64,000 bases of DNA, taken from the NCBI GenBank assembly GCA_038503035.1, contig JAVSML010024002.1, positions 1,120,587 to 1,184,586 on the forward strand. Direction: 5' to 3'. The position numbers were made by a program, and so were the translations under genes. This DNA comes from Crocodylus rhombifer (lineage: Eukaryota > Chordata > Crocodylia > Crocodylidae). This document shows positions 49,978-61,538 of the stretch, piece by piece (position 1 is the stretch's first letter; each line of letters begins with the position of its first letter). The notes beneath the pieces were generated by a model that was given only the letters and a program-made list of their open reading frames with translations, ran no database searches and had not been told where the DNA came from.

Positions 49978-50499
49978 CAGGGCCCTCTACATGTGTAGGG
50001 AAAGGTGCGATGGGATCTAATACACAATCCACACAATCATGCCTGCTGCCATGACACACATGGTGTGCCCTCACTGCTGGGAGATGACAGCTGTGGTCTC
50101 CCAGCCACTTTGGTCCATGGGGGGACCACATGATTGATACCTTTGTTATCTGATGGGGCTCCCAGCTGCTTGGACATGTACATCCACAGCTGGGAGCCAG
50201 CGCCAGCTGGGAGCTCCCAGGTTTGGGGGTATACATGAGCTCCCCCCCTTTGATCCCACAGCTGTGAGCTCCAATCTGTTGATGGGGCTCCCAGTTGTGG
50301 GGGTACAGGCTACACATGCGAAGTTAAGCTGGATAGAAACCAGCTATAAAGTTATTATACTCTATCCCACAAAAAACTATGTATCTGGTTGGACCTTTTT
50401 AAGGCAGCATGGTTAGTTTGCACATGTAACCAGTCTAAATTAATTGCATAATTAATCAGGTAATTGTGTAATACTTATGATGTGTAGAGGGTGGCCCAG
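49978..50499 (-). mobile_element. DNA element, family AB, inverted copy
   Basis: It begins cagggccctctacatgtg; the right end on the other strand reads ctgggccaccctctacac. Read on the minus strand it follows the forward copy block by block (ttacacaattacc, attaattatgcaatta, aactttatagctggtt, tgggagcccc, then the catggcagcagg region). It lies 197 bp from its partner. A CAGGGCC-type end suggests hAT, but the flanks do not give a convincing 8-bp duplication. Frames inside (up to 120 codons) are chance. Confidence 0.75.
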
Positions 50500-50595
50500 T
50501 GAACAAGGGAGATATATTCATTAGTGATGTGGAAATATTCCTCTGTAGTGCACATGAATGTGTAGTTCCATGCCATTGTAAATATCCAATATACA

Positions 50596-50614
50596 GTGTG
50601 TGCGTGTGTGTGCG
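50596..50614 (+). repeat. TG microsatellite
   Basis: gtgtgtgcgtgtgtgtgcg, an interrupted TG dinucleotide repeat. Confidence 0.85.
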
Positions 50615-50666
50615 ACATACAGAGAAAAGCCCCAGGACATCGCTATGCTTGCAGTGACTGGGCTGT

Positions 50667-50692
50667 GTGTATATGTATATATACATATACAC
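50667..50692. repeat. perfect 26-bp TA-rich palindrome
   Basis: The arms gtgtatatgtata and tatacatatacac are exact complements with no loop. It lies 53 bp after the TG run. Confidence 0.9.
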
Positions 50693-50739
50693 TCTCCTTT
50701 GAAATATTTCAACCTGGGAGAATGTTTACAATCTTATCT

Positions 50740-50850
50740 CCTATACCTGAAGAAGGGTGCTTGTGCACGAAAGCTTACAATTAGAGAAAGCCTACTTGCA
50801 AAAATCTAGTTCATCTAATGAAATATCACCCCTACCACAAGTTCTGATAT
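50740..50850. repeat. old dispersed repeat, copy 2
   Basis: Read on the opposite strand, this repeats the block order of 2577-2715: gggtgatatttcattaga, gtaagctttcgtg and caagcacccttcttcagg. The similarity is clear though diverged. Family name not assigned. Confidence 0.5.
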
Positions 50851-50873
50851 ATATATATATGTGTATATATACA
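50846..50873 (+). repeat. TA microsatellite
   Basis: A run of alternating ta with a short gtgt interruption. Confidence 0.85.
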
Positions 50874-53062
50874 TCTCATTACACTGAAGCAAAGTAGCCC
50901 AAAACACGCACAAAAATGTTTGTATCAGAAAAAAATTATGATAGATGCAAATCTAGAAGATGGGTGCTCCAATTTGCTCCAGATCTGAGTCTCTTCAAAG
51001 TTAGGATGCATTTGGGTCTGAGGTTCTGATGCTGTCCTGTTTCTACAGGTATAATGCAGTGATCGTTGTTTTAAAGTCATCTCAGAATTGGCCATCATTT
51101 GGCACATTGTGATTGTTTCTGCTGATTGGGCTATAAGAATTATGCGCACATTTAGTCCTTCAGTCTCCTCCTAGTCATTATTGTCATCCACCTGTTATGG
51201 CTTCTCGTTTAGCTGGCAAGCTCTGTATGTTTACATAATGGTCAAGGCAATAGACCCACTTTCTTGCAGAAGCATCTACGAACTAATATAAATGCTAAAT
51301 AATAATAATTGCTTTTATTTTCAGTTAAAATTTAAGCAGGACACTATCTATATTTCCCTTTACTCTCCTTATCTTCCAAGTAGAACACAGACAATTAAGC
51401 AGCGATTAGCTTTTCTACCAAGTTAAGCTTCCCAGTCAGAACATCATGAAAGGTTGTTAAAGATACCATGAAGAATTTTGAAAATTATGAAAAACCGCTC
51501 AAGAGAAAGGATGAAAAGATTGGTTCCTCTTCCCCTTTTTGAGTGCTAGCAGTTAGGTAAACGGATTTGCAGTGAGGTCATTAGTCACAATTGAACAGTA
51601 ATTTGAAAACGGATTAGCTTAGAAGTAGCAAGTTCTGCTCCATGGGTTTCAGCAGAAAATGGTTCAGTTTTGTAACAGACCTCATAAATTGGTGGAGATC
51701 AATGCCTACCTAATGTGCCATTATGCACAGGGCACACTTGAGTGATTGCAAGCACAGCTGTATCTTGGGTTTTTTTCCATTCTGTATTTCCTTTGCTCTC
51801 TACTTACTTTTCACAGGTGCTTTACTTGATTATTTTGCCCTGAGGAATAAACAGTTTAAGAGAATTAGAATGGGTGAAACAGTTTCCACTTCTCCAGAGA
51901 ATGAGCTTTTCACTTCTGCTATAACAGCAGCAAATGAGAGGTGTCAGTAACTTATTCTACGGTGAGGAAAGATCAAATCATTTATCTGGATACAGAGTAT
52001 GTAGTAGTACACTGCTGTCTAATAGATCTGGGTGTGAAATACCTGTATGAAATGAAATTTTGTTAAAGATTTCAATTATTTTCAGTTTCTTATTATCATG
52101 TATTAAGGCAAAAAGCCTTGACAAAAACCATTGTGAGCTGGGAGTGGGCAGGGGCGGGTGGCAGCATGGAGGAAGACAAGAAATGTAAAATACTGTGCAT
52201 CTAAAATTTTAATTTCGATAGTTTTGATGTATTTCATTTCAATTTTGACCTTTTTATTTGTACATGCTTTTACTATAAATTCAATAAGAAACATTGGAAA
52301 ATGAGAATATTTTAGTTATCAGTGGCAGAATGGGATCATTCAGTTTCAAAATCTAAACAATTTTTAAATTAGGAATTTCTTTAAAATTTACCCCTTCCCA
52401 CAAAACATTTTGGTTTCCATAAACTGGAATCTTATAACTATAAAAAGATAGTCCAGCTTTACTATCTAATTCTTGTTATTGTGCACTAGTTTAAATCTAA
52501 AGAAAATCTGGGTGTATAGTGGCAACAATTATGCACAAAGGGATAGATTGTGCAATTTCAATTCACCTGGATGAAAGCTTGAATGAATAGTCCCAGGGTA
52601 CATAAAAGCATTACATTTAGATTGACGAGAGTTAGGTCAATCTAGGTGCCCACTGGTGCAGGTGTTTGCGGCCACAAAATAGCACACCTGATCAAAGCTA
52701 CTTCACCTCGGGGCTGAGAGGGGGTTAACCTGATCTAAGGAATGCCTACTCCCAGCTCAAAGCCTGGGAAAGCCCAGCCACTTGCTTGTTCCAGCACTGG
52801 GGCCATGCTGTTCCTACCCACTTCACCCCAGACTGGGCAACACCCTGTCCCCCACCCTGCAGACTCACCAGACTCCCTCCTACCCCAACCCCCACAGACC
52901 ACCAGCCCCAACGCTGACCCCAAATTACTTACTTTGGGCTGCCCAGCAGCAGTGAATGGCAGCACACTCAGCTCCTGCTCTAGGTTTAGGCATCTTAAAG
53001 TAATCTCCTTAAACCTAGGCTGGATGTGGTGGACACTAGTATGCACCTGCAGTGAACACAAC
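50874..53062. other. AT-rich, then GC-rich sequence, no gene
   Basis: 50.9-52.6 kb is AT-rich and unrecognised. From about 52610 to 53062 the base composition rises and the text resembles the inside of a DNA element. A pair of imperfect inverted words (ctaggttta and taaacctag near 52981-53019) was seen, but no convincing ends. Overlapping open frames (up to 162 codons) on both strands are unlikely to be genes. Confidence 0.4.
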
Positions 53063-54792
53063 GGGCACATCCAGATGAGCTCGCATGTGCCTCTTGCAGC
53101 ATCTCAAACCCCTTTGAGATGCTGCAGGAGCCATGTGCAGGAATGGGAAAAAGTTTCCCCGACTGCAAGCTTGCAGTGTGGGGGCAAAATTAGACCCTGG
53201 GGTCCAAAAATAAAAAAAAAATGCAGCTAAAAAAAGCAAGGCAGGGCACAGTTCTGGACCATGCCCTGAGGCAACCGGAGGCTGAGTCCTCCACAGAGAC
53301 ACTCTGGCTGAAGCACTCTGTGTGCCCATTCAGGGCAGGCAGTGCGCCAGCAGCAGGGCTCTGCTGCTGGTAAGAAAGGGGTGGGAGGGTTGAAGGAGAG
53401 GGGAGAGGACCATGGGTGGGACCCACACTGGCTCCCCCATCCCCGCAAGGCCAGGGATTCCTGCCCTGCCACCCCAGCATCCCTGCAATTAAAAAAAATT
53501 ATCAAAACAACCCCCTCCCCCCGGGCTCTTACCAGCAGTTCTAGCTGCTGCCTGGGTCACAGCGCAGGGCAGTGTGACAGCCCCAGCAGCCTCAGCCCAG
53601 GCCCTGCTGCCCCACAGCCCCTGCTATGATGAGTAGAGGCATTTTTTTCTTTTCTCTTTTTTTTTGGTGCTTGGGGTTGGGGGGGAAGCCATCAGGGGTC
53701 TGGAGGTGAAAGTGGGGAATGGGGCCAGGCGGAGCAGCCATTGCAGGGCTAGGGTGGGGCATGTGGGCCCTGCAGAGGGAATGGTAGCCCCTTTAGGGGC
53801 CATTTGGGGGGCTGTTTCCTTTGTGGGGGGTGTAGCCCCTGGTGGGGTACTATTGCCCCTATGCGGGGCAGCAAAACATATAGGGGCTTAGAATTCATTT
53901 TATTATGATGATAGAGATGCTGTTAGGCATCCAAATTGTTTTAACACTATAGATATATCAATAAAACATGCCCAACTCATCGCGCTCTCTATATCTATAT
54001 CTATATAGTGGTCTTTTGCTTTATTTGTGGAAGAACATGGATTTCAGGGTATTTTACAGACTGACTTCAGAATTTTTTATCAGGGATTTTTCAGTTTTCC
54101 AATAGGGAACACCAGAATTCTTGCTAGGGAGGCCAGTGGCAGGACCCTGCCTGCTCAGAGCTGGCACCTCGGACCCAGCTGGAGGTGGCTGACCTGAAAG
54201 CAGCCCACCACACCCGGAACTTCTTCTGAGCAATAGCTGCCCAGATGGCCGAGCAGAGGCGCATGTGGCAGTAGTGCTGCACAAAGACCAACCCTGTAGC
54301 CACGACCCACTGGCAGCTGCCCCAGAGGGGCAGATGCCTCTACTGGTTGTGCATTCCCCATCTGGGTCTGGCAGGTCCACAGCAGATCAAAGCCAGGCAG
54401 CAGCCTGCACTGCCAGACTTTTGCAGTGAGTAGAGGGTGCAGGGAACTCTAAGGGCTGCTTCAGCAGTTCAGTTGGCACAAAGAGTAGTGTCCCCAAGTA
54501 CCAACTGCCTGGGTCCCAGAAGCTCCTGAGAGCGAGTAGCCCTGAGCTACTTGCCAGGGCAGTTTTTTGTACTGCTGGGGACAGCACAGGTGCTGGCACC
54601 AAGCTCTAGCTCCCTCTGGCTGCTTATCCGGGAGGAGCCTGGCAGGGTTATTTTGCCCCAAGTGGCACAGTTCACCCCAAAATGAAGTGCATGTCCAAGC
54701 ACATGAGCTGAGAGAAAATGCCCTGGCTCAAATTTGCACTGCTTCTATTTCAGCTGCTGCAAGGACACGTGTTTGCATGTGTGGACGCACCC
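53063..54792. mobile_element. GC-rich DNA element with short inverted ends
   Basis: The ends are gggcacatccagatg at the left and, on the opposite strand, gggtgcgtccacacatg at the right; the first 11 bases differ only by three transitions. Close to the left end is a perfect 14-bp hairpin (53095-53108 with 53113-53126, loop cccc). The interior is GC-rich with G-runs. A tata/ctat microsatellite sits at 53985-54008, in an AT-rich island at 53890-54110 that may be a separate insertion. No transposase features; frames up to 108 codons are chance. Confidence 0.5.
53985..54008 (+). repeat. CTATAT microsatellite
   Basis: A short run of ctatat units. Confidence 0.8.
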
Positions 54793-56540
54793 AACGTATC
54801 TAATATATTAAAAGGTGCTTGCAAGGGAAAGCAAGGGCCTCACAATCTAGTGTGACCAACACTTCTGAATCTTGAATCCTGTATTGATTCAACTATACTC
54901 AACATTCCTAAGGAATTAATCAAGAAACAGAATTGTTTTTGTGATCAAGTGAAATTCAAACCTGCAAAAAGTAGTTTATAAAGGTTAAGCTATGTAATCA
55001 AAGAACAAAAATACCACTATAAGGATTAAGAAACCAACAACTGTTTGAATAATTGATTCCAAATTCTAAATGAGCAAATGAATACTTCCTACAAGCAGTT
55101 TCTGAACTAGTTGGAATAACAAACCAAAGTACAATTGTTATAGCTGGCAGAATAATGACAATAAAAACCTAAAGTAAAATCCAGTAAAACTAAGCCTCCC
55201 ATTGTTTGTTTTCTGGCAATGCATTCCTAAGAATTGCCTAAAATACTTTTCACAAATTATTTTCAGACTAGGAGTTATCCATGGTGAGTGTTCATAAAGA
55301 AATTGGTCAAGTAGTCTATTTTTGCCCCTTGATGAGATGATTAGGTGATGATTCATGCTGATATAAAGTGATGACATTCTGGCATTCAGTGATGTTTTCC
55401 TGACTACACTTGTAGTTGCTTGAATGTTTACAAATAGTGGATAATGTGATTCCCCCACATACAACAACAAATTGCTTTGAAATATTTTAGCCATCTACAT
55501 ATTCACTCTTGAAGATGGAAGGGTTTATAAAAGTTTATATAATGTACCTTTGTATAATACATAGGGACTGGATATAGGGAACCAGAAGTTGCCTTCTACG
55601 CTAGTGTTTCTATCTACACAATGATGCATATTTTCAAGGCTGAAAATAAAAGTCTTTCCTTCTGTATGTCTGTTTATGCAACACTTACTTAAGATTATCA
55701 TAGAAATATAATATGTTGACTCTAAACTGCATGCATGTTTTGTTACTAAAGCAAATACTAGGTGTTAACTTTGTAAGATGCACTGGAAAATGGTGGGTAA
55801 TGCGTATTAAGATTTCTCTCTCTTAATTGAGAACATGACCTGGGAACCCTACTGCTTACCTTATGCTGTTACTGTTGTGTAACCCCTTCTGCTTGCATTG
55901 GCTGCAGGGTGCTGAGCTTGGCAATTGCATAGGGTTGCACCTGTTTTCAACACAGGAAGTTACGTTACTTAAACTGAATCTAATCTGCTAATGATTGTTA
56001 TGATTGGAGCACAAGGTCACTTCTAGATTGCAATCAAATGTCAACATCTGGTTAATAAACAAAATGACACGTTGTGATTATTGCGTAGCAAATTAGAAGT
56101 GAGTTGAAATTTCCTGCCTTTTAGTTAGCTGAAAATCTGTGATTTTAGTGACACCGGCTCCTATTTTCTGACCTAAGAAAATGACGCGGTTTAAAAGTGA
56201 CGCTGTTTAAAGGATTAGAAATAAGAAAATTAGTTTTAGATTTAATTTTACTTAAATCAGCCGAGTAACATTTATCCATAGCGTAGCACAGTTGGCAGGA
56301 GTGAGACTTACACTAAGATGAATTATCCCACCTTCTGAAAACAAATTTCCAGTAACTAGTTTTTTCTTTTAAAATGCATCAAGGTCTACAAGGTACATTT
56401 CAGCCTGGCATGCAGAGTTCAAGGTAAAGGTCCCTTCACAGAAAAACCTATGACTGAATCCAGCAATGAGCTGAGAGCTCTGAATTTCTGAAAAGGTTCT
56501 CAACTGTCTGTGTTTGAGTTGCTGTATAAAGCTAATTCTG
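54793..56540. other. AT-rich unique sequence
   Basis: No gene or repeat was recognised. The longest frame is 118 codons on the minus strand (55138-55494) and has no recognisable features. Confidence 0.45.
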
Positions 56541-57676
56541 AGGCCCCTGGCAGACATTACACTTAAGATGTGATTAACCTGTGAACCGTGTCTTAAAATA
56601 GTAACCTAGCCACATGTTCAGGCAATTTAATGGTGTGATAAAATAGGAAACTAACCACAAAATTATTCCACGAGATATGTGTAATATTTTTTTGTGCCTA
56701 GTTTCCATGATGCCTTAAGTTGTACATGTTGCAGGGTTCCTGCCATGTAGCACTTGGTTGACAAGTTCCCTGGCCCCAGGTTTGCACTGGATTTTCAAAC
56801 TGGCTCCACAGCAGCTGGTTATCTCAAACTGGCTCCAGTGTAGTCCCAAGCTAAGACTAATAATCAGCTAAGTGTAAGTGTCAGCCCCAGGACTGCATTA
56901 TTTCATGCTGGGCTGCGGGCACCTGGCTTTTGACTTGCTGGTGCAGGGGCAGCATTCTTCCAACCCTTGATGAGATGAGGAAGGCCATGAAGCAGATGAA
57001 GAATGACAAGATATCTGGAGCAGATGAAATCCCTTCTGAAATCTTCAAGCAGGCAGGGGAAGGAGCTCATATCACAGCTCCATGCCCTTCTTTTAAGGAT
57101 CTGGAATGATGAGGTGACCTCAGGGATGTCATGATAGTGACAATCTTCAAGAAGGGAGATTAGATCTGACTGCAGAAATAACAGAGAGATTGCCTTGTTG
57201 TCCACCCCAGGAAAGCGCATTGTGAAAACTTTCCTGAACCATCCCCTGCCACTTGCTGAAGAGCTCCTCCTGGTTTCTCAGTGTGGATTTAGGGCATCAA
57301 GAGACTCAATCAACATGATCTTCACTTCTATCCAGCTTCAGGAAAAATGCCAGGAAAAAAAACCAAAACAACATATGGCCTTCTTTGACTTCATAAAAGC
57401 CTTTAACTCTGTGAACTGAGAAGCAATGTAAGGGATCCTCCTGAGGTACAGATGCCCACCAAAATGCACCACTGTTCTTTGCCTGATCCATGACAGTATG
57501 TGAGTGCGGGTTCTCAGTAACAAATCTATCACAGATCCCTTTGAGGTTAAGACTGGAGTTAAGCTAAGCTGTGTCATTGATCCAACACTTTTCTCACTAT
57601 TCCTTCCTGCAATGCTACATTTAGCCACCAATAAGTAAGTGGAGTGGAGCTAAACTACCAAATGGATGGTAAGCTG

Positions 57677-57938
57677 TGGGTGCATCTACATGTGTGCTTT
57701 TATGTGCAGTCACTTATTTTACTGCACTTTAGAGCATCGTGGGAAAAGCCATGCTAATACACTAAAGTGCAGAATATTAAGCTACTGAGCACTGGGCATC
57801 ACTAAATAAATGTGTGCTTTTGGTACTTTAGATTAGGGTAACCTATTGTACATTTAGTTAGTACCTCATATTAGAGGTACTAAATTTAATGCAGTAGCAA
57901 AAGTGCATCCATGAACGTAAAAGCACATCCACACTCCA
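57677..57938. mobile_element. MITE inside the RT remnant
   Basis: The RT frame breaks after MDGKL (ends 57676) and resumes with FNLS at 57939, so the 262 bp between are an insertion. Its left end, tgggtgcatctacatg, then tgtgcttttatg, pairs with the right end on the other strand, tggagtgtggatgtgctttt. The start matches the gggtgcatctacat-type termini elsewhere in the window. It is non-coding. No target duplication could be fixed. Confidence 0.7.
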
Positions 57939-58460
57939 TTTAATCTCAGCTGACTCCGAGTCAAAACCAAAACTACCCCGACCACTATTATCAAGCTCCA
58001 GTATGCTGATGATGCTGTAGTCTGTGCTTACTTGGAAGCAGACCTTCAGGCAACCACTGACATCTTTACTGAGGCATACAAAAAAATGGGGCTGACATTC
58101 AAAAGACTAAGGTCCTCCATCAACAAGCTCTTAATGAGCAGTCCCCAGTTCTGGTAATTCAAATTCATGGTGAGACTCTGGAGAAGGTTAAGTCCTCCTC
58201 TTGCCTCAGAAGACATCTCTAGTGGAAGGCTGGCACAAATGAAGAAATCCAACATCGCCTCAAATGTGCAAGTGCAGTCTTCAGATGCCTAAGGAAACGG
58301 ATGTTTCAAGATCATGACATTACATCCAAAACCAAGCTTATGATTTATCAGGCAGTCATAATACCTACCTTCCTGTATGGAACTGAGACATGGACAATGC
58401 ATAGGAGACACCTCAACGAGCTGAAGAAGTACCATCAATACTGCCTGTGGAAGATAACTT

Positions 58461-59426
58461 TGTGCGAGGATCTGGAGCCGCGGCTGGCGAGCCAAGCTCA
58501 CGGTCTCGGTCACGGTTGGTTGGTTGAGTGATGGCAAATTGGAAATGGACAGGTTGGGATTAGCGGCGATTGAGTCTGAGTGGCACGTACGTTTATGGTT
58601 CCAAATTAAATGGTTTATTACACTTACGCTTTGATGGCGTAGGTAGGCTCTTCAGTTACAATAACAGATGTAAACAATAAACAACAGAGGGGTCTGTTGG
58701 CCCATGAGGTTCACAACGAGCGGCCTCCCGTTGTTAGTCCCAGGGCTGGTCAACAAACAGACAAAACTGTAACACGTAGGTCAATAACTGGGGTCGTGAC
58801 TCCAGTCCAAGATGGACAACCGGATAGTCGATGATGAAAGCTGAGGTCGAAAGCCAGGTAAGTAGAGTCACGTCGAGGTACCGAGGGTGATCCGAAAGCG
58901 AGGTCAAAGTCAAAAACGAAAACAGTCCAGTAACCGGAGAATCGACAGGATGAGGAGAATCCAAATCGTAGTCAAGGATGGAGAATAAATCAATCGAGAG
59001 CCGAATAATCAAAACTGCAATTACTATCAATTAAGGTCACGGAGTGCCAATTGAGGGAGGAGATCAGTAGGCCCAGGAGCCTGACTGAGAGACAGTCCCT
59101 GCAGCACCAGGTAACGCGATCTCTCCCGCCCCCCCCGGAGGAGGGGCTCACTGAACTTTTATCTGAATTTAGTGGCCAATCAGAACGCTCTCCGCAGAGA
59201 AATTTCTAGTCAGATTACCTCATGTCAGGTTCTGACTGAGCATGCTCTCAGTCAGAAGCTGACAGGGTCTCTGGGGAAAGTAGGTCAACAATGATTGACA
59301 GGTCTGCAGGTCACCCAGGGGGCAAGGACTGGGTGAGCCTTGGAAATTTCCACTCACAGAGTCCAGTATGCATGTCAGTCTCAATCTTCTGTGTTGGCAG
59401 CATCTAATCAAAATTTTGCTCTGACA
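58461..59426 (-). mobile_element. solo LTR, 966 bp, inside the RT remnant
   Basis: The insertion begins TGTGCGAGG and ends CTCTGACA, the canonical TG...CA form, and is flanked by a perfect 5-bp duplication, aactt (58456-58460 and 59427-59431). The host RT reading resumes immediately afterwards. No gag, pol or env sequence is present, so this is a solo LTR left by recombination between the two LTRs of an endogenous retrovirus or Ty3/gypsy-type element. Minus orientation is favoured: on that strand there is a TATA-like agataaaag near 59157-59165 and an AATAAA at 58614-58619. A 98-codon minus-strand frame inside is not taken as a gene. Confidence 0.85.
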
Positions 59427-60154
59427 AACTTGAATCCAGTGGAAAGACAGACACACCACCATTAGCGTCTTCTTGCAAGCAAGCACCACAAGCATCAATG
59501 CAATGATCATCCAGCATCGATTCACTGGGCTGCCATGTCATCCATATGTCTGACTCCAGACTCCTGAAGCAAGTTTTTTCTTCTCCCACCTCAGTCAAGG
59601 CATATGCTTAAGAGAAGGGCACAGAAAACACTTTAAGGATGTTCTCAAGGTCAATTTTAAAAAATTCACCATCACCTTGTGGGAGACTTGCTCAGAACCA
59701 CCCTAAATGGAGAAAGTCTGCTGCAAAGAGCTCGGTACTTTGAAACCTCATGACAACAGGAGACAGAAAAGCGGCAGTGGTAGAAATGGCATGCCATGGA
59801 CTGAGTCAGGATTCAGAGCCACTCACTCCACACAGGAACCCGTGCCCGAGTTGCAATCGAACCCGTTGATCTCAGATCGGCCTTGTCAGCTGTCTTTGGA
59901 CCCCCAGATAAAGCAATCGTGGAAGCCAATCATGGAATTGTCAACTGAGGGATGGAAGGGAGAGCCCAAGGTCATGAATATGAAGATGATCTCAGGCTCT
60001 CCCTGCACTGGTAAATAATACTGGTGTGATTGCAATCTGATCCCAAAATCACATGTCCTGCCATGCATCTGTGGTACGGCAGGAGGTGCAGTTAGTTGTT
60101 GGGGTCATGTATTAGACCCCCTTGTGTCATTAAATAAACATGCGCCAGGGGCCT

Positions 60155-61538
60155 AATATTGCCTTGTGTCATCAGAACTCTAATATATTTGGTAAAACAT
60201 TTAATCTGTCTCCACTAGGTAATCCTTACCCCTAAATAAATGTACCATTGTTAAAAAAAAGGAATGAAAATAGGAGTTTTCATTAAAAAAAAATAAAAAA
60301 ATCTGAGTCCGTATTTGAAAGTTTAAGTCAATACCAAAACAGTACTTAAACACTAAGTCTCAGATCCAGCCAAACTAAGCTTAGTATAGAACTCAAGGAG
60401 TTGAGTACAAAGATGGCTTTATAACATTTTTGAAAGCCCACACACTGTGGTCTGCTGCAGAATGGATTGGATTCCTCCCAGTGAAATATTTAGAAGTCTT
60501 AGGCCTTCTTTTTCACTAGATGGGAACAGCTTTCATGAGGTTTCTGCAGTAGAAGAGAGGAAAACACAGAACTGTACACTGCTCTGAGGTTTCCTTACAT
60601 TTGAGCAATCCTGAAGTACCCCACAGAAGTAACTTTTCTGACTCCTTTTCACTGCAGCATCATAAACAGACACTTGTTGGGGGGCAGAATCTGTTTCCTA
60701 GCCATTGAGTTCATGCAGGATATCAGCACTCAGGTCTTTGTTAATAATGACTCATTGCTATTTAAGCTCCCTTCCTGTTAGATAAGAAATAGTTCTTGTA
60801 GCCTAAATAGGATGAGACATCAAGGCATTAAATATCCACCCCCTCCATTTCCAAAGGGCTTCCAGTAATATACAGCTCTATCTTTCCCCAATAGGATCAA
60901 CTATGAATCAGCTTAAGGATTTACAGATTCTCATCTGACCATATCTTATCTCTGTTCCTTTTCATACTAAGGCAGAATCCCAGTCTAAAGCTATTGGCTA
61001 ACTTGATATTTCATAGGTTCTAAATATGATAAGAGGTTTCTTCCCAGCACTTGTTCAGGGCACAGAAAATACACCATGGTGATGTTCATATTTATTACAA
61101 GGATTTTCCTTATGTACAAAGGCAGGAAATCATCCCCTCTCCCTCTCTACTCCCATCCCAGCCCACCCTGGCTGCCTCTTCCCCCTCCCCATCTATAAAT
61201 TCTACATCAAAATGAGAATCACTGGAATAAAGAGTGAAGATTATCTGTCTGTGTCTAAACATTTCCACTGACAAACTAAATAAAACTACATCCTCATCCT
61301 CAGATCCCTCTGAGCAGCAGTTAGCACAGGACAATGAGAGCAATATATCACCTTGAATTAATCCAGCCTTCCCTTAAGCCGTGTCTGAAATCAAGTAGTA
61401 TGAGCAGTCATACATTCCTAGCTTCTGTCTATTTGTTTGTCTTGAGGGGAACACCAACTTTTTTATATTTGCTTTTCCTAGGGTCCAGAAAGCTGGGGCA
61501 AGATACCTGTCCTGGGCATCCTATTGATTTCTTAATGG
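60155..61538. other. AT-rich unique sequence
   Basis: No gene or repeat was recognised; there are short A-rich runs near 60250-60300. Confidence 0.45.

Larger units (their letters stand above)
56955..59960 (+). pseudogene. non-LTR retrotransposon RT remnant with zinc finger
   Basis: Broken frames on the plus strand spell an ordered reverse transcriptase: KAMKQMKNDKISGADEIPSE (about 56980), a KGD-like block, PLAEELLLVSQCGFRASRDS (about 57250), motif A FDFIKAFNSVN (57380-57418), then, after an insertion, QYADDAVV with YADD at 58002-58013, and LIYQAVIIPTFLYGTETWT near 58340. After a second insertion come IQWKDRHTTISV (59433 on) and a degenerate C-terminal zinc-finger/SH.RTH-type region (about 59840-59900, SHLRTHR-like in a shifted frame). 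Stops and frameshifts are numerous. The family is not CR1; I do not assign a clade. Upstream endonuclease is missing. Confidence 0.8.
56541..60154 (+). mobile_element. DNA element split by nested insertions
   Basis: The two halves, 56541 to about 56955 and about 59960 to 60154, bracket a retrotransposon. The ends aggcccctggcagacatta and, on the opposite strand, aggcccctggcgcatgttta form a good inverted pair. The right half (ctccctgcactggtaa, cctgccatgcatctgtgg) aligns with the right part of family AB at 49205-49780. Flanks ctaattctg and ctaatattg are similar (7 of 9) and may be the decayed target duplication, overlapping the end by two bases. It is the oldest layer of the nest. Confidence 0.6.

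Noticed and set aside
49205..50499. One 1.3-kb transposon with about 190-bp inverted ends
   Set aside because: Each half has its own pair of inverted termini and the same internal order of landmarks, so two separate inverted copies explain it better.
52742..53230. 162-codon proline/serine-rich frame
   Set aside because: It sits in GC-rich repeat-like DNA with overlapping frames on the other strand and crosses the left end of the 53063 element.
58734..59030. 98-codon minus-strand frame as an accessory gene
   Set aside because: It lies wholly inside a solo LTR with clear ends and has no recognised domain.
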